Assembly (NCBI GenBank): GCA_013289715.1
Contig: JABCZJ010000032.1
Coordinates: forward strand, 1 to 38,839
Length of the DNA stretch: 38,839 nt
Origin: Acidobacteriota bacterium
GTDB lineage: Bacteria > Acidobacteriota > Terriglobia > Acidiferrales > UBA7541
Direction of reading: 5' to 3'
Positions 18,111-26,244 of the stretch are shown one piece after another. The position numbers and the translations under genes were made by a program. The notes under the pieces were generated by a model that did not search any database, was not told the origin of the DNA, and saw only the letters and a program-made list of their open reading frames with translations. Within the stretch, counting starts at the first letter, position 1; each line of letters opens with the position of its first letter.

Positions 18111-20108
18111 CTAGCCCATGCGGGCTACTACTACGGTTATGTCGTCGGCTTGTTCGGCTGTGCCGGCCCATTGTTCGGCGGCGGCTATCAGGTTTTCGGC
18201 GATTGGTTGGGGATGGAGGCTGCGTTGGCGCAGGACTTCTTCACGCAGGCGATGGACGCCGAATTCTTCGCCGTAGACGTTTTCTGGTTCGGTCAGGCCG
18301 TCGCTGAAGGCTACGAAGAGGCTGCCGGGTTCTACTTTGATTGTGCCTTGGGTGAAATTGCAGTCCTCGATCAGGCCTACGACTGTGCCACCCTCGCTGA
18401 GTTCCTGCACGCTTGCGCCATTTACGAAAAATGGGGCGAGGTGGCCTGCGTTCGTGTAGGTGAGGGTGCGGGCGGCTACGTCGTAAACGGCGTAGAAGAA
18501 GGTGGCGTAGCGATCGTCGGAGGTGTTGCGGAAGAGATGTCTGTTCAGGCGCGAGACCAGTTCGGCTGTGCCTGTAAGGCTGTCGAAACCCGCGTGGCTG
18601 CGGAGCGTGGCTTGCAAGCTGGCCATGAGCAGCGCGGCAAAGATACCTTTGCCGCTGATGTCGGCTAGGGCGATGCCTACTGTGTTGTTGCCGGTGCGGA
18701 TGAAATCGTAGTAGTCGCCGCTGACCACGCGGGCGGGGCGGCAGATGGCGGCTAGTTCCAGGCCGGGGAGCGTGGGGAGGACTTGCGGGAAGAGTTGGGA
18801 TTGGACTTCGCGGGCGATTACGATTTCGTTTTCTAGTTTTTGGCGCTTACTTTGTTCTTCGATCAGCTCGGCGATCGAGCTGGTCATTTCGTTAAAGGAT
18901 TCGCCCAGCGCACCCAGCTGGTCGCGCTGATGCACGCGCACGCGTTGGCTGAAATCGCCGCGGCGGACGTGGAGCGTGGCTTTGTAGAGATCGTCAACTG
19001 ACGTGGTGATCGTGCGGGTTAGTACGAAGCCCGTGGCCAGGCCGGCGATGCCGAGAAGCAGGAAAATTACGGCGGCGGCGATTAGGAGAATTTCCAGCAC
19101 GGGGCCGACGTCGCCGACCGAAGTGAACAGCCGGCGGCTTAGCGCTGAGGCGCGAATGCCGAAGGAGGCGAAGACTGCGGCGGGGGCGTCGGGAGGTTGC
19201 GGTCCGACGTGAGCGAGTTCGATGGTGGAGACACCGTTGATGCGGACGTCGGCCCAATTTTGCGGGGGGCCTAGGGTGCGGCGGCGGCTGGCGATTTGTT
19301 CGCCGGGGATGAAGACGTGGCCGTTGAAATTGAGCGAGATGTTGGGAGGATTATTTTCGCTGCCGGGTCGGAGGGGGATTATTGCTATGGGGCCGAATTC
19401 GGAGGCGAAGCTGTCCAGGAATGCGGAATTCAGCGGCGTGGCGACGATTAGATCGAACGGGCCTGCGGCGCCGTTTTTGCGTACGGCGGCGGCGATCCAA
19501 ATTTTTCTGTCAATTTCTACCAGGCCGCCGAAGTGCTGGCCGTCTTCGGATTGCGATTCGATGAGGCGCTGGCCGCGATTGGGGAAGACGCGGAGGTCGG
19601 GCCATTCGCGGCGTTCGGCTTCGATTAGATTTGCTACGCCCGGGCGTTGGAGGATGGTTTCGTTTGTGGGCTCGGCGCCGTGGGCTGCTTCCATTTCTAC
19701 TGCGCCGGCTAGGGCGTCGGCATCGGCGGCGATGGTGTTGATGCGTTGTTGCAGGTCGTCGTGGAAGAGGTGAGCGCCTAGTTGGAGGTAGAGGCCGTAG
19801 GTGGCCAGGCCGGCCATGGAGAGGAGCAGGATGACTGGGACCACTCCGATGAAAACGTAGGTGACGATCAGGCGATTGCGAAGCGTCCACATGAAGCGGT
19901 TGCGGAGCCAGGGGATCATGCGGACGAAGAGGTAGACGATTGCGAGGAAGGCTAAGAAGCCGAGGAATCCGGCGAAGGGAATTTTGGCGCCGAGCGCGAG
20001 TGCTGCGCGGACTGTGGCGTAGAGGATGATGACTGCTAGGGCGATTATGTCCAGCGGCGAGGTGTGCCGTAGGAAGATGATTAGGCGGCGAGGCGAGAGT
20101 CGGTTCAC
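18111..20108 (-). CDS. Membrane HAMP-PP2C serine phosphatase (RsbU/SpoIIE type)
   Basis: A 665-aa sensor phosphatase likely to dephosphorylate an anti-anti-sigma (STAS) protein. Two or three N-terminal membrane segments lie at about 18-38, 45-63 and 80-110. A periplasmic sensory region spans about 111-340. A further membrane helix (about 343-370) leads into a HAMP domain (RTITTSVDDLYKATLHVRRGDF ... LGESFNEM, about 372-420). A linker coiled coil precedes the PP2C domain. Metal-binding motifs are VSGDYYDF, ADISGKG, FSDGLTE and the final QADDITVVV, all intact. The start is GTG (20106-20108) without a clear Shine-Dalgarno sequence. No sigma factor, anti-sigma factor or STAS gene is nearby, so its target is elsewhere. 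Confidence 0.92.
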   Translation of the reverse strand: MNRLSPRRLIIFLRHTSPLDIIALAVIILYATVRAALALGAKIPFAGFLGFLAFLAIVYLFVRMIPWLRNRFMWTLRNRLIVTYVFIGVVPVILLLSMAGLATYGLYLQLGAHLFHDDLQQRINTIAADADALAGAVEMEAAHGAEPTNETILQRPGVANLIEAERREWPDLRVFPNRGQRLIESQSEDGQHFGGLVEIDRKIWIAAAVRKNGAAGPFDLIVATPLNSAFLDSFASEFGPIAIIPLRPGSENNPPNISLNFNGHVFIPGEQIASRRRTLGPPQNWADVRINGVSTIELAHVGPQPPDAPAAVFASFGIRASALSRRLFTSVGDVGPVLEILLIAAAVIFLLLGIAGLATGFVLTRTITTSVDDLYKATLHVRRGDFSQRVRVHQRDQLGALGESFNEMTSSIAELIEEQSKRQKLENEIVIAREVQSQLFPQVLPTLPGLELAAICRPARVVSGDYYDFIRTGNNTVGIALADISGKGIFAALLMASLQATLRSHAGFDSLTGTAELVSRLNRHLFRNTSDDRYATFFYAVYDVAARTLTYTNAGHLAPFFVNGASVQELSEGGTVVGLIEDCNFTQGTIKVEPGSLFVAFSDGLTEPENVYGEEFGVHRLREEVLRQRSLHPQPIAENLIAAAEQWAGTAEQADDITVVVARMG

Positions 20109-20188
20109 TGGTTTGGTTTCAGGCGATAGAAGAATAGCTGAGGAGCGGGCGTTAGGGAAGGTGGCGCGGGGCCCGCGTAAATCTAAGC

Positions 20189-20211
20189 GGGGCGGGTCTG
20201 AGACCCGCCCC
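20189..20211. repeat. REP-like perfect palindrome
   Basis: GGGGCGGGTCT (20189-20199) and AGACCCGCCCC (20201-20211) form an 11-bp perfect inverted repeat around a single central G, followed by TAC. Related copies lie at 10471-10494 and 24391-24411, always between genes. It sits between the permease and phosphatase genes, both on the minus strand. Confidence 0.75.
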
Positions 20212-20246
20212 TACGGATCGGCCTGGGGCGATTTTGCTCGAACGCG

Positions 20247-21845
20247 CTACATCGAGTTGCGATCGATTTGTTGGACGCGGCTGTGGTGGCGGCTGTAGGC
20301 GAAATAGACGATTAGGCCGATTACGAGCCAGATGACCAAGCGGGCCCAGTTGACCCAGCCCAGGTTGACCATCATGTAGACGTTGATGGCCACACCAAGC
20401 GCGGGGATCAGGGGAACGAGCGGCGTGCGGAATGGGCGCGGCTGGTTGGGATTGGTGCGGCGCAGAACGATTACCGCCATGCAGACGATTACGAAGGCTA
20501 GCAGCGTGCCGATATTGACCATTTTGCCGAGCTGGTCGATGGGGGTGATGCTGCCGACGATTGCGGCCAGCAGGCCGACGAGGATTGTGGTTTTGTAGGG
20601 CGTGCGGAACTTGGGATGAATCGCGGCGAAGAATTTGCGGGGGAGCAGGCCGTCGTTGGCCATGGAGTAGAGCACGCGCGTTTGGCCTAGCAACATCACG
20701 AGCATGACGCTGGTGAGTCCGGCCAGCGCGCCGGCGGTGATTACGGTGGAAGCTGTTCTGAGGCCGTGATCGAGAAAGGCGACTGCCAGCGGCGCTTCAA
20801 TATTGATGGACTTCCAGGGCACCATGCCGGTGAGCACGAAAGCCACAAGGATGTAAAGGATGGTGCAGGCAACCAGCGAGGCAATGATGCCGATGGGCAA
20901 ATCGCGCTGCGGATTCTTGGCTTCCTGCGCGGTGGTGGAAACGGCGTCGAATCCGATGTAGGCGAAGAATATGTAGGCGGCGGCTTTCCATATGCCGCCG
21001 ACGCCCATGGGCGCGAATTCGGCCCAGCTGTGGCCGATGTTTGCGCTGTCCACGTACTTCAAACCCAGGATGATGACGAACAGCACGACGCCGACCTTGA
21101 TGACTACGATGGTGGCATTGAAGTTGGCGCTTTCCTTAATGCCCACCACCAGGACGGCGGTGATGATGAGCGCGATGACGAAGGCAGGCAGGTTGAAGCC
21201 AAAATCGAAACCGAAAATCTGCGGCGCGCCGACGAGGTCGTGCGCTTGGCGGAGCAGATCGGGCGAGGGCACGGCGAGAACCTGCGCCACGCGCTCGACG
21301 AACAATTTCGAGGTGACGCCGAGAGAGGGGTCAGCGGCGTGGACCTGGGCGCGCGCTATTATGTTTTCGGCGGTGGCCAGCGCGGTCCAGTGGTCGTAGG
21401 CGAGCCAGAGCGGCATCTTCAGGTGAAAAATCTGGAGCAATTCGACGAAATGATTTGACCAGCCTGAGGAGACGGTGCTGGCGCCCATGGCATATTCCAG
21501 AGTCAAGTCCCAACCGATGATCCAGGCCAGGAGTTCGCCCAGCGCGGCGTAGGCGTAGGTGTAGGCGCTGCCGGCGAGCGGAATCATCGCGGCGAATTCC
21601 GCGTAGCACAAACCCGCCAGGACGCATCCGAAACCCGAGACTATGAAGGATAGGGTGAGGGCTGGTCCGGCGTAGGTGGCGCCCAGGCCGGTCATCACGA
21701 AAATTCCGGCGCCGATTACTGCGCCGACGCCTAGCGCGGTGAGGGAGAGCGGGCCGAGCGTGCGTTTCAGGGTGTGCTCGCCGGTGTCCGCGGCTTCGCG
21801 CAGCAGCATGTCCATGGGCTTCTTTTTGAACAGCGGGTTGCTCAT
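20247..21845 (-). CDS. Amino acid permease (APC superfamily, cationic amino acid transporter-like)
   Basis: A 532-aa inner-membrane transporter with about 12-14 hydrophobic segments, probably importing an amino acid with protons. The N-terminal part has the APC signature, LTALGVGAVIGAGIFVMTG (first helix, about 31-50) and CYAEFAAMIPLAGSAYTYAY. A central region, FFAYIGFDAVSTTAQEAKNPQRDLPIGI, is typical of the CAT/YfnA-like group. I start at ATG 21843-21845 (MSNPLFKKK), with GGAGG about 9 nt upstream; the frame is open to 22004, but that extension is repeat DNA with no transporter similarity. A long periplasmic loop with LGVTSKLFVERVAQVLAVP lies after the fourth to fifth helix. Substrate is not decided by sequence. 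Confidence 0.93.
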   Translation of the reverse strand: MSNPLFKKKPMDMLLREAADTGEHTLKRTLGPLSLTALGVGAVIGAGIFVMTGLGATYAGPALTLSFIVSGFGCVLAGLCYAEFAAMIPLAGSAYTYAYAALGELLAWIIGWDLTLEYAMGASTVSSGWSNHFVELLQIFHLKMPLWLAYDHWTALATAENIIARAQVHAADPSLGVTSKLFVERVAQVLAVPSPDLLRQAHDLVGAPQIFGFDFGFNLPAFVIALIITAVLVVGIKESANFNATIVVIKVGVVLFVIILGLKYVDSANIGHSWAEFAPMGVGGIWKAAAYIFFAYIGFDAVSTTAQEAKNPQRDLPIGIIASLVACTILYILVAFVLTGMVPWKSINIEAPLAVAFLDHGLRTASTVITAGALAGLTSVMLVMLLGQTRVLYSMANDGLLPRKFFAAIHPKFRTPYKTTILVGLLAAIVGSITPIDQLGKMVNIGTLLAFVIVCMAVIVLRRTNPNQPRPFRTPLVPLIPALGVAINVYMMVNLGWVNWARLVIWLVIGLIVYFAYSRHHSRVQQIDRNSM

Positions 21846-22325
21846 GCGGTCCGTCCCTCCGTCGAGTTGGCGCTTCAGCAAAAAGTCAAAGGCGCCACTG
21901 ATGAACACTGATTCAAACTGATAACGGCACTGATATTTTGTTGCAGACCAATATGGCCTGCGGCAAACGCGGATGAAAAATAACACAGAGCCGCGAGGTA
22001 GCAACTACTAAATCGATATTTCAGTTGCTAAACAGTTCGCGGAAAAACGCTCAAATTATCATTCCGAGGGCGAATTCTGCCCGAGGAATCTGCCTTTTCC
22101 TTGGCCGTTGCACGAAAAGCAAATCCCTCTCTGCGTCCCGCGCCCGCCAAAATGCGGCGAGAAAGAAAAGCGTGAGACTGCGTTCGGGATGACAGCCGTT
22201 CTGCTTTTCCCGCGATTTGTTTGATCTGATGCAACGTCAAAGGCGGGCGCAGCAAGCAGCGCCCCTAGCAATTCAAAAGCAGATTCAACAGCAACGTCGC
22301 CCAGCTGAAACTGGCCGCTCCAGGA
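21846..22325. repeat. 480-bp intergenic region with dispersed repeats
   Basis: No gene is supported. AAAGTCAAAGGCGCCACTGA with GAACACTGATTC at about 21883-21912 is matched by AAAGTCAAAGGCACC...CTGATGAACGC at 33516-33541. Positions 22107-22194 are an inverted copy of the 90-bp unit at 8461-8550. TTCCGAGGGC ... GCCCGAGGAA at about 22062-22088 is a further hairpin-like module. CGCCCAGCTGAAACTGGCCG (22298-22317) nearly repeats 17032-17051. Confidence 0.65.
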
Positions 22326-22982
22326 TCAAGCACTGCTGCGCGCGGCGATCGCTTCCGCTGCTACGGCTAGATATTCGCGGGCGCGTTTTCCCGGGTCTGG
22401 CGCCTTTTGGAGATCGCTGATTATGGCTACGGAGTCGGCGCCGGCCTGGAAGACTTCGCTGGCGGACTTGATTGTGATGCCACCGATGGCTACCAGGGGC
22501 TTGCGCGTTAGTTTTCTGGCGGCGCGGATTAGCTCGAGGCCGACTACTGGGTCGGGATTTTCTTTGGTGGCGGTCGGGTAGATTGGGCCCACGGCTATAT
22601 AGTCCGCCGAAGTGTTCTTGGCGAGGCGGAGTTGTTCGAGATTATGTGTCGAAATTCCAACCCATTGCGGGGTGGGGCAGATTGCGCGGGCCGCTTCTAC
22701 GGGGAGATCTTCCTGCCCTAGGTGCACGCCTGCTGCGTTTGCGATGCTGGCAATGTCGGGGCGGTCGTTGACGATGATGCGGACGGGTTGACCGCTCAAA
22801 CGGTGGACCAGCGTGCTTGAAATTTCGAATAGAAACCGAGCGGACGCCTGCTTCGCGCGCAATTGAATGATCCTGACGCCCGCCTTCGCAAGATCGTCAG
22901 CCAGGTCCTGCGCGAAGTACGAAGCGGCTTCGGTGGTGAGGTTCGGAGCTATGTCTATGACAGCGTAGAGAGCTGGGAACAA
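22326..22982 (-). CDS. thiE: Thiamine-phosphate synthase
   Basis: ThiE joins hydroxymethylpyrimidine diphosphate to thiazole phosphate, giving thiamine monophosphate. The 218-aa TIM-barrel protein shows the conserved active-site strands: RIIQLRAK (pyrimidine site), RIIVNDRPDIA, GVHLGQEDLP, GISTHN, DYIAVGPIYPTATK (phosphate site) and LVAIGGIT. Length is normal. The start is TTG at 22980-22982 with GGAGG 5 nt upstream. It begins 13 nt after accC and is probably co-transcribed with it. No TPP riboswitch was seen in the short spacer, nor other thiamine genes in the window, so regulation is likely by the upstream operon. Confidence 0.93.
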   Translation of the reverse strand: MFPALYAVIDIAPNLTTEAASYFAQDLADDLAKAGVRIIQLRAKQASARFLFEISSTLVHRLSGQPVRIIVNDRPDIASIANAAGVHLGQEDLPVEAARAICPTPQWVGISTHNLEQLRLAKNTSADYIAVGPIYPTATKENPDPVVGLELIRAARKLTRKPLVAIGGITIKSASEVFQAGADSVAIISDLQKAPDPGKRAREYLAVAAEAIAARSSA

Positions 22983-22995
22983 CGGAGCCTCCGCG

Positions 22996-24345
22996 CTACT
23001 TGGCTGCTACTGCTAGCGCACGATCGAGAAAGTGGGTGTCGAATTTGCCGGCTATGAAATCTTTGTCGGCTAGAATTTTTTTGTGCAGGGGGATTGTGGT
23101 CTTGATGCCTTCGACCACGAAGCCGTCGAGGGCGCAATTCATGCGGGCTATAGCTTCGGCGCGGTCGTTGCCGTGGGCTATTATTTTGGCGATCAGGGAA
23201 TCGTAGTAGGGCGGGATTACGGCGTCGGAATAGCTTGCCGTGTCCACTCTTATGCCGGGGCCGCCGGGGACGCGGAAGGCGGTGATGCGTCCGGCGCTAG
23301 GGACGAAGGTTTCGGGGTCTTCGGCGTTGACGCGGCATTCAATGGCGTGGCCGCGAAATTCGATGGGGCCGAGTATGTCCGTCAGTTTTTCGCCGGCGGC
23401 CACGCGGATTTGCGATTTCACCAGGTCCACGCCGGTGATCATTTCGGTGACCGGATGTTCGACCTGGATGCGCGCGTTCATTTCGATGAAGAAGAGGTTG
23501 CCGGATTCTTCGCGCAGGAACTCGACCGTGCCGGCGCTGGAATAGCCCAGTTTTTTGAGCGCGTCGACGACTTGTTTGCCGATGCGTTTGCGCGTGGCGG
23601 CGTCCATCGCGACCGACGGCGATTCTTCCAGGACTTTCTGGTGGCGGCGCTGCAGCGAGCATTCGCGTTCGCCGAGGTGGACTACGTTGCCGTGCTTATC
23701 GCCGAGAACCTGGAATTCGATGTGGCGCGGGTGCTCGATTAATTTTTCGATGTAGACGTTGGGACTGCCGAAGGCTTGTTGGGCTTCGGCTTTGGCGGTT
23801 TGAAACAGGGGGATCAGCTCGCGCGCGTGGCGCACGATGCGCATACCGCGTCCGCCACCGCCTTCGGCGGCTTTGATCATTACGGGGTAGCCGATTTCGG
23901 CGGCGATTTTCTTCGCGGCGTCTTCGTCGGGGACGACACCGGCGCTGCCGGGAATGATCGGGAGGCCGGCGACGGACATGGCTTCGCGGGCTTTGTCCTT
24001 TTCGCCCATCAGGCGGATCGCGTCGGGCGCGGGGCCGATGAAAGTGATGTGGGAAGCTTCGCAGACTTCGGCGAAATTGGCGTTCTCCGACAGGAAACCG
24101 TAGCCGGGATGGATGGCGTCCACGTTGGCGATTTCAGCGGCGCTGATTACTTGCGGGATGTTGAGGTAGCTTTCGCTGCTGCGCGGCGGGCCGATGCAGA
24201 TGGCTTCGTCGGCGAAGCGGACGTGGAGCGAGTTGCGGTCGGCCTCGGAGTAGACGGCGACGGTTTTGACGCCGAGTTCACGGCAGGCGGAGAGGATACG
24301 CAGGGCGATTTCCCCACGATTGGCGATTAAGATTTTTCGGAACAT
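22996..24345 (-). CDS. accC: Acetyl-CoA carboxylase, biotin carboxylase subunit
   Basis: AccC carboxylates the biotin of AccB using ATP and bicarbonate, the first half of malonyl-CoA formation for fatty acid synthesis. The 449-aa protein has the N-terminal biotin carboxylase domain (MFRKILIANRGEIALRI), the ATP-grasp with glycine-rich loop AAEGGGGRGMR, the catalytic region HQKVLEESPS, FIEMNARIQVEHPVTEMITG, and the C-terminal domain (GHAIECRVNAEDP). Length and motifs match stand-alone bacterial AccC, with no fused carrier domain. The ATG at 24343-24345 lacks a strong Shine-Dalgarno sequence. accB lies 187 bp upstream, across a repeat-rich spacer. Confidence 0.97.
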   Translation of the reverse strand: MFRKILIANRGEIALRILSACRELGVKTVAVYSEADRNSLHVRFADEAICIGPPRSSESYLNIPQVISAAEIANVDAIHPGYGFLSENANFAEVCEASHITFIGPAPDAIRLMGEKDKAREAMSVAGLPIIPGSAGVVPDEDAAKKIAAEIGYPVMIKAAEGGGGRGMRIVRHARELIPLFQTAKAEAQQAFGSPNVYIEKLIEHPRHIEFQVLGDKHGNVVHLGERECSLQRRHQKVLEESPSVAMDAATRKRIGKQVVDALKKLGYSSAGTVEFLREESGNLFFIEMNARIQVEHPVTEMITGVDLVKSQIRVAAGEKLTDILGPIEFRGHAIECRVNAEDPETFVPSAGRITAFRVPGGPGIRVDTASYSDAVIPPYYDSLIAKIIAHGNDRAEAIARMNCALDGFVVEGIKTTIPLHKKILADKDFIAGKFDTHFLDRALAVAAK

Positions 24346-24532
24346 GGCGGTTTGAGACGGATGATTTGTTAGCCCCTCTTAATCAAAACAGGGCGGGTCG
24401 GAGACCCGCCCCGACAGAACCTGTGCCAGGTGGTGATGTGGCGGGCACGGCATGCGGTGCCCCTACGAATTCAACACCAAATTCAAAGACAAAGAGCCGG
24501 CCAGACGCCGGCGCTACAAATTCCACGGTTGA
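24346..24532. repeat. Three GC-rich palindromes between accB and accC
   Basis: The spacer holds GGGCGGGTC-GGA-GACCCGCCC (24391-24411), then GGGCAC ... GTGCCC (24443-24462), then GCCGGC ... GCCGGC (about 24496-24512) followed by GCTACAAATTC. The first is a copy of the palindrome at 20189-20211. Sitting inside an operon, they would form strong stems in the accB-accC mRNA and could attenuate or stabilise it. Confidence 0.7.
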
Positions 24533-25105
24533 TTATTTTTTCCGGTGGAGGCGGATGCCGAATAGGGCTTCGCCGTATTCTACCGGATGACCGTTTTCGA
24601 CGAAGATGCGGACCACTTCGCCGGCTGCGTCGGATTCGATCTCGTTCATCAGCTTCATGGCTTCGATGATGCAGAGAACCTGGCCGGTTTCGACCTTTGA
24701 TCCGATCGAGACGAACGGGTCTGCGTCGGGGCCGGCGGCTACGTAGAAGGTGCCGACAATCGGAGACTTTACGATGTGCAGATCTTCGGCGCGCATGGTG
24801 TCTGCGGCCGATTCGCGCTGTGCGGCGGCGGGCGCCGCGCCAGCGCCTGCGGCAGACGCTGCTGACGGCGCATGACTCGGGTGCGGCGCGGCGGAAGCTA
24901 CCACGATTTCCGGGGCTTGGCCCGGCGAAAAGGTGTAGGCAGGCGAAGACGGTTTCTTCAGCCTTATGCGGAAGCCCTGGCGCTCGTATTCGAATTCTTC
25001 CAGGCCATGCTTGCGCATGAACTCCAGTAGCTTTTCGATTTCCGGGAGGTCCACGCCGTGAGCGGGCGAGCTGGATGATGGCTTGGGATTCTGTTTTTTT
25101 GCCAT
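24533..25105 (-). CDS. accB: Acetyl-CoA carboxylase, biotin carboxyl carrier protein
   Basis: AccB carries the biotin that shuttles CO2 between AccC and the carboxyltransferase. The 190-aa protein has an N-terminal segment typical of AccB (DLPEIEKLLEFMRKHGLEEFEYERQGFRIRL, about 19-49), a Pro/Ala-rich flexible linker (about 60-105), and the C-terminal biotinyl domain with KSPIVGTFY and the biotinylation site EAMKLMNEI (Lys151). The ATG directly abuts the TAA stop of the M24 peptidase gene (no intervening base), so translation is probably coupled. Confidence 0.96.
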   Translation of the reverse strand: MAKKQNPKPSSSSPAHGVDLPEIEKLLEFMRKHGLEEFEYERQGFRIRLKKPSSPAYTFSPGQAPEIVVASAAPHPSHAPSAASAAGAGAAPAAAQRESAADTMRAEDLHIVKSPIVGTFYVAAGPDADPFVSIGSKVETGQVLCIIEAMKLMNEIESDAAGEVVRIFVENGHPVEYGEALFGIRLHRKK

Positions 25106-26209
25106 TTAGAGTTCGAGAAATTCCCGGGAAGCGCTGGTCAGGACTTCCGCGCCCTGCGCGGTCACCAGCACTTCATCTTCAATTCGAATACCGCCCAGGC
25201 GTTCCACATAGACGCCCGGCTCAACGGTTATGACCATACCCGCTTCGAGCAAGGATTCCTCTCCGCGGCCCAGCCGGGGCATCTCGTGAATTTCGAGGCC
25301 CAAGCCATGCCCGGTGCTGTGAGTGAAATAACGTTCCAAGCCCGATTGCTTGAAAACTTTGCGCGCTGCAGCGTCCACGGATGCGGCCGAAACTCCCGGC
25401 CGGATGGCGGCTATCGCGGCTTCCTGGGCGTGCAGAACTGCGTTGTAGAGCGAACGCACTCTGTTCGTCGACCGCCCCAGGACGACGGTACGAGTCATGT
25501 CGCTACAGTAGTCGCGCAGTATAGCACCCTGGTCGAGGACGACCAACTCGTTTTTCCTGAGGAGCTTGGGCGTCGGACGGGCATGCGGCCAGGCGGAGCG
25601 CGGTCCGGAGGCGACGATGGACTCGAACGATGGGCCACTGGCTCCCTGGAGTTTCATAGAGCGTTCGATATCGGCAGCGACGGCCAGTTCGGAGACGCCG
25701 GGCCTGACGTTGCGCACTGCGTCGGTCCAGACGTCGCTGATAAGGCGCGCGGACCGGCGCATGCGGGTTAGCTCGTCAGCGTCCTTTACAGCGCGCAGGC
25801 GCTCGACCAGGTCTGGCGCGGCGAGCCAGCGCAGGCGCGCGCCGGCGGCGAGCTGCAGCCCGGTTTTCTGGGCCACGCTGAGCTGCGCAGGCGCAAAGGC
25901 GAGGCGGATGACGCCGCGGCGGGCTTTCATGGCTTCGCCTGCGGCGCGAATCAAGCCGTGCGGCGCGATGACCGTCGTGGCATCGTAAACTTCCTGACGA
26001 GCTTGCAGGGTGTAGCGGCTGTCGGTGAACAGAGTGGCGCGAGAGTGATCGATGAGCAGGATTCCGGCGCTGCCCGTGAAGCCGCAGAGATAACGGATGT
26101 TGGGGAGATGAGTGAGGAGCAGTGCGTCGGCGTTAAGCGCGGAAAAACAAAGCCGGAGCCGATGGATCCGGCTCCGGGCTGATTTCGCGTGCGCAGTTTC
26201 GTGGGCCAC
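25106..26209 (-). CDS. Xaa-Pro aminopeptidase/dipeptidase, family M24
   Basis: A 367-aa pita-bread metallopeptidase that would cleave bonds next to proline in the cytoplasm. The N-terminal creatinase-like domain (about 18-130) includes NIRYLCGFTGSAG. The catalytic domain has all five metal ligands: Asp226 (VVLDQG), Asp237 (CSDMTRT), His301 (TGHGLGLEIHE), Glu330 (TVEPGVY) and Glu344 (RIEDEV). LDQG replaces the usual LDxGA. Whether it acts on dipeptides (PepQ) or longer peptides (PepP) is undecided. The start is GTG 26207-26209. It lies 35 nt after pilQ and abuts accB, so it links the pilus and carboxylase genes in one transcription unit. Confidence 0.92.
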   Translation of the reverse strand: MAHETAHAKSARSRIHRLRLCFSALNADALLLTHLPNIRYLCGFTGSAGILLIDHSRATLFTDSRYTLQARQEVYDATTVIAPHGLIRAAGEAMKARRGVIRLAFAPAQLSVAQKTGLQLAAGARLRWLAAPDLVERLRAVKDADELTRMRRSARLISDVWTDAVRNVRPGVSELAVAADIERSMKLQGASGPSFESIVASGPRSAWPHARPTPKLLRKNELVVLDQGAILRDYCSDMTRTVVLGRSTNRVRSLYNAVLHAQEAAIAAIRPGVSAASVDAAARKVFKQSGLERYFTHSTGHGLGLEIHEMPRLGRGEESLLEAGMVITVEPGVYVERLGGIRIEDEVLVTAQGAEVLTSASREFLEL

Positions 26210-26244
26210 GAGTTACGACCGAACCCGTCTTCTACCAGCTACGA

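Noticed and set aside
22983..24532. TPP riboswitch for thiE
   Set aside because: The spacer to accC is 13 nt, and the accB-accC spacer shows simple palindromes rather than the conserved CTGAGA and ACCTGAT cores.
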